Positions 62,426 to 64,000 of a stretch of 64,000 nt of DNA are shown one piece after another (within the stretch, counting starts at the first letter, position 1; the number at the start of each line of letters is the position of its first letter). The notes under the pieces were generated by a model that was not told where the DNA came from, made no database searches, and was given only the letters and a program-made list of their open reading frames with translations. The DNA comes from Pedobacter psychroterrae. Its GTDB lineage: Bacteria; Bacteroidota; Bacteroidia; Sphingobacteriales; Sphingobacteriaceae. The DNA lies in assembly GCF_004331695.1 (NCBI RefSeq), contig NZ_SJSL01000007.1:124001-188000 (forward strand), in the 5' to 3' direction. A program made the position numbers and the translations under genes.

Positions 62426-64000
62426 TTAAAAGTTAATAGATAAACCACCAGTAATGGTGCGTTGAATTGGAAAATTATAGATTGAACCAGCCGATTCAGG
62501 ATCTCCCAGCTTATAATTGGTAAAAGTAAGCAGGTTCTGTGCATTCACATTCAGACGGCATTCCCTTATTCCCAGCACCTTGATAAATTGTGAAGGGAGT
62601 GACCAGGAAACTGCCAGTGTTTTCAGTCTCACATAATAGGTGTTGCTGTATGCAGCGTCGGAAGTCGCGAATGCTGTACCCACATTGGATACACTACCAA
62701 AACTGGTTGCCAACCGTTGCATCTCCGTTTTGTCTCCAGGGTTCTTCCACCACTTGTCATACATAATAGCAGGCAGATTTTCCATTCTTCCCGGTACGCC
62801 AAAAGAATAGAGTCCTCCCAAGTAGTTTTTCGTCATCTGCTCCGCAAACTGCATGAAGATCGACAAGCTAAATCCTTTGTACGTCAGCGTATTGTCCATA
62901 CCTCCAGTATATTTAGGATCAAGATCAAACAATGGCTGTGCGTCACCGCCAGCAGATATGTGATTGCTGTTTACGCTGGACGTTGCCGTACCATCCTTTT
63001 TATAAAACTCATACAGTCCAGTCGTTTCGTTCAGGCCCTTAAAGCGGTAACCCTGGAAAATAGTGGTACTCTTACCAATCTCATATACAGTGGTGTAAGG
63101 CGACGTATCCAATTTAGGGAATGCGATTAACTTGTTGTTACCAAAGGAGATGTTGAAGCTGGTAGTCCATCTGAGGTTTCCGCTGCTTAAATTGGTAGAA
63201 CGAACACTCAATTCCACACCGCTATTCTCCACGACGGCAGGAAAGTTTCCTGTCACACTTGTGAATCCGGTAATGGCTGGTAGCGTATATGGCACCAGCT
63301 GGTCGCTCATCCGGCTTCTGTACCATGTTGCGTTGGTCACAATTTTATCGTCCAGGAATCCCAGTTCCAATGTGGTATTCAAGCTCTTCTTCAAGCTCCA
63401 GCTGTATCCTGAGTTGAACAAATTGGAGGGAGTATACGCTCTTACACCCTGGAATGACGAATACTGACCGTCGATGGCGTAAAATGGCTGGTAAAGATAA
63501 GGAGCAACTCCATCAGAGCCAGTAGTTCCATAGTTCGCTGATAGCTTACCAAAGCTCAGGAAAGGAAGTGTTTCCATCACACCCTTTTCTTCAGAAAAGA
63601 TCCATCCCAAACCTGCTGAGGCAAAATTACCAAACTGCTTTCCGGGACCAAAGTTGCTTGACCCATCCCTTCTACCAGAGAAGGTAGCGATGTATTTGCG
63701 GTCGTAGATGTAGTTGATCCGGCCAAATCCTGCAACATATTTATAGATACTATTACTGGCAAATGCTCTGATTGTTGCGGGGTCAGCTCCGTTGATGGAT
63801 CCCAGCAAGTCGTCATTAGCATAACGTGAGCCACTGAGTAAGTCAGAATTGCTCAGTGACTTTTTGTAAGTCCCTCCCAGAAGCAGTGAAAGTTCGCCCC
63901 TTCCGATTACCAGCTTATAGTCAGCCTGCGGCTCAATGTTTATAGTCTGAAAAACAGTATTATCAAATGTCGCACTTGCAACTGATTGAAGGCCACCTGG
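62426..64000 (-). CDS. SusC/RagA-family TonB-linked outer membrane protein, C-terminal part (cut by window edge)
   Basis: The frame stays open to the window edge and gives 524 residues of a SusC barrel: beta-strand repeats with GGTYKKSLSNSDLL near the edge, RDGSSNFGPGKQFGNFASAGLGWIFSEE (partial), FTSVTGNFPAVVENSGVELSV, DNTLTYKGFSLSIFMQF and the terminal NFPIQRTITGGLSINF. Signal peptide, carboxypeptidase-like and plug domains lie outside. It precedes its SusD partner by ten bases and leads the visible part of the operon. Confidence 0.93.
   Translation of the reverse strand, partial: PGGLQSVASATFDNTVFQTINIEPQADYKLVIGRGELSLLLGGTYKKSLSNSDLLSGSRYANDDLLGSINGADPATIRAFASNSIYKYVAGFGRINYIYDRKYIATFSGRRDGSSNFGPGKQFGNFASAGLGWIFSEEKGVMETLPFLSFGKLSANYGTTGSDGVAPYLYQPFYAIDGQYSSFQGVRAYTPSNLFNSGYSWSLKKSLNTTLELGFLDDKIVTNATWYRSRMSDQLVPYTLPAITGFTSVTGNFPAVVENSGVELSVRSTNLSSGNLRWTTSFNISFGNNKLIAFPKLDTSPYTTVYEIGKSTTIFQGYRFKGLNETTGLYEFYKKDGTATSSVNSNHISAGGDAQPLFDLDPKYTGGMDNTLTYKGFSLSIFMQFAEQMTKNYLGGLYSFGVPGRMENLPAIMYDKWWKNPGDKTEMQRLATSFGSVSNVGTAFATSDAAYSNTYYVRLKTLAVSWSLPSQFIKVLGIRECRLNVNAQNLLTFTNYKLGDPESAGSIYNFPIQRTITGGLSINF

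Noticed and set aside
62416..62544. Upstream extension of the SusD protein
   Set aside because: It overlaps the SusC gene and lacks a signal peptide. The start at 62415 gives a proper lipoprotein signal.

Overview
The window is a 64 kb piece of a Bacteroidota chromosome, most likely Sphingobacteriaceae and close to Pedobacter. This is inferred from SusC/SusD and TonB receptors, DUF2723, DUF4374 and DUF4861 families, a DUF6266 remnant (a family I associate with Pedobacter), TTTG-N19-TAnnTTTG promoter elements and few Shine-Dalgarno sequences. It is cut at both ends: the left edge truncates a RecQ-like helicase and the right edge a SusC-type receptor.

0-17 kb is mainly housekeeping: recQ fragment, a beta-propeller/amidohydrolase fusion, a DUF2723 membrane glycosyltransferase-like protein, 1-Cys peroxiredoxin, DUF72 protein, an ECF sigma factor with a membrane-tethered trypsin-like protease, a small Thr-rich lipoprotein, purB, an Nfu-type Fe-S protein, an inositol-phosphatase-like enzyme, lgt, mtaB and ubiX. 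The divergent promoters of the sigma factor and the lipoprotein share an identical bipartite motif, and a short candidate RNA lies upstream of ubiX.

17-29 kb is a uronate catabolic block. A LacI-type regulator leads kduI, a DUF4861 protein, kduD and a GH109-like enzyme on the minus strand; lutABC diverges from it; uxuA and uxaC follow. Three LacI-type operator candidates lie upstream of lacI/lut, the GH109-like gene and uxuA. UxuB, KDG kinase and KDPG aldolase are not in the window.

29-41 kb carries an MG2/TonB-plug surface protein divergent from a GH95-like glycosidase, then a four-gene siderophore uptake operon resembling XusABC (TonB receptor, DUF4374 lipoprotein, PepSY membrane protein) plus a DUF4198 protein. 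A truncated DUF6266 gene follows.

41.6-54.5 kb looks like an accessory island next to a tRNA-His gene. It holds a TolC-adaptor-RND efflux operon, a convergent LytTR two-component system, an unrecognised protein with a beta-barrel protein, a Crp/Fnr regulator with an NAD(P)-binding oxidoreductase and two NTF2-like proteins, and an internally deleted serine recombinase.

54.5-64 kb is one tightly packed minus-strand operon: SusC, SusD, ABC ATPase, a GldF-GldG-like fusion, two tandem MutS-like ATPases lacking mismatch-recognition domains, and a small secreted protein. This unusual gene combination is the best candidate here for an undescribed system.
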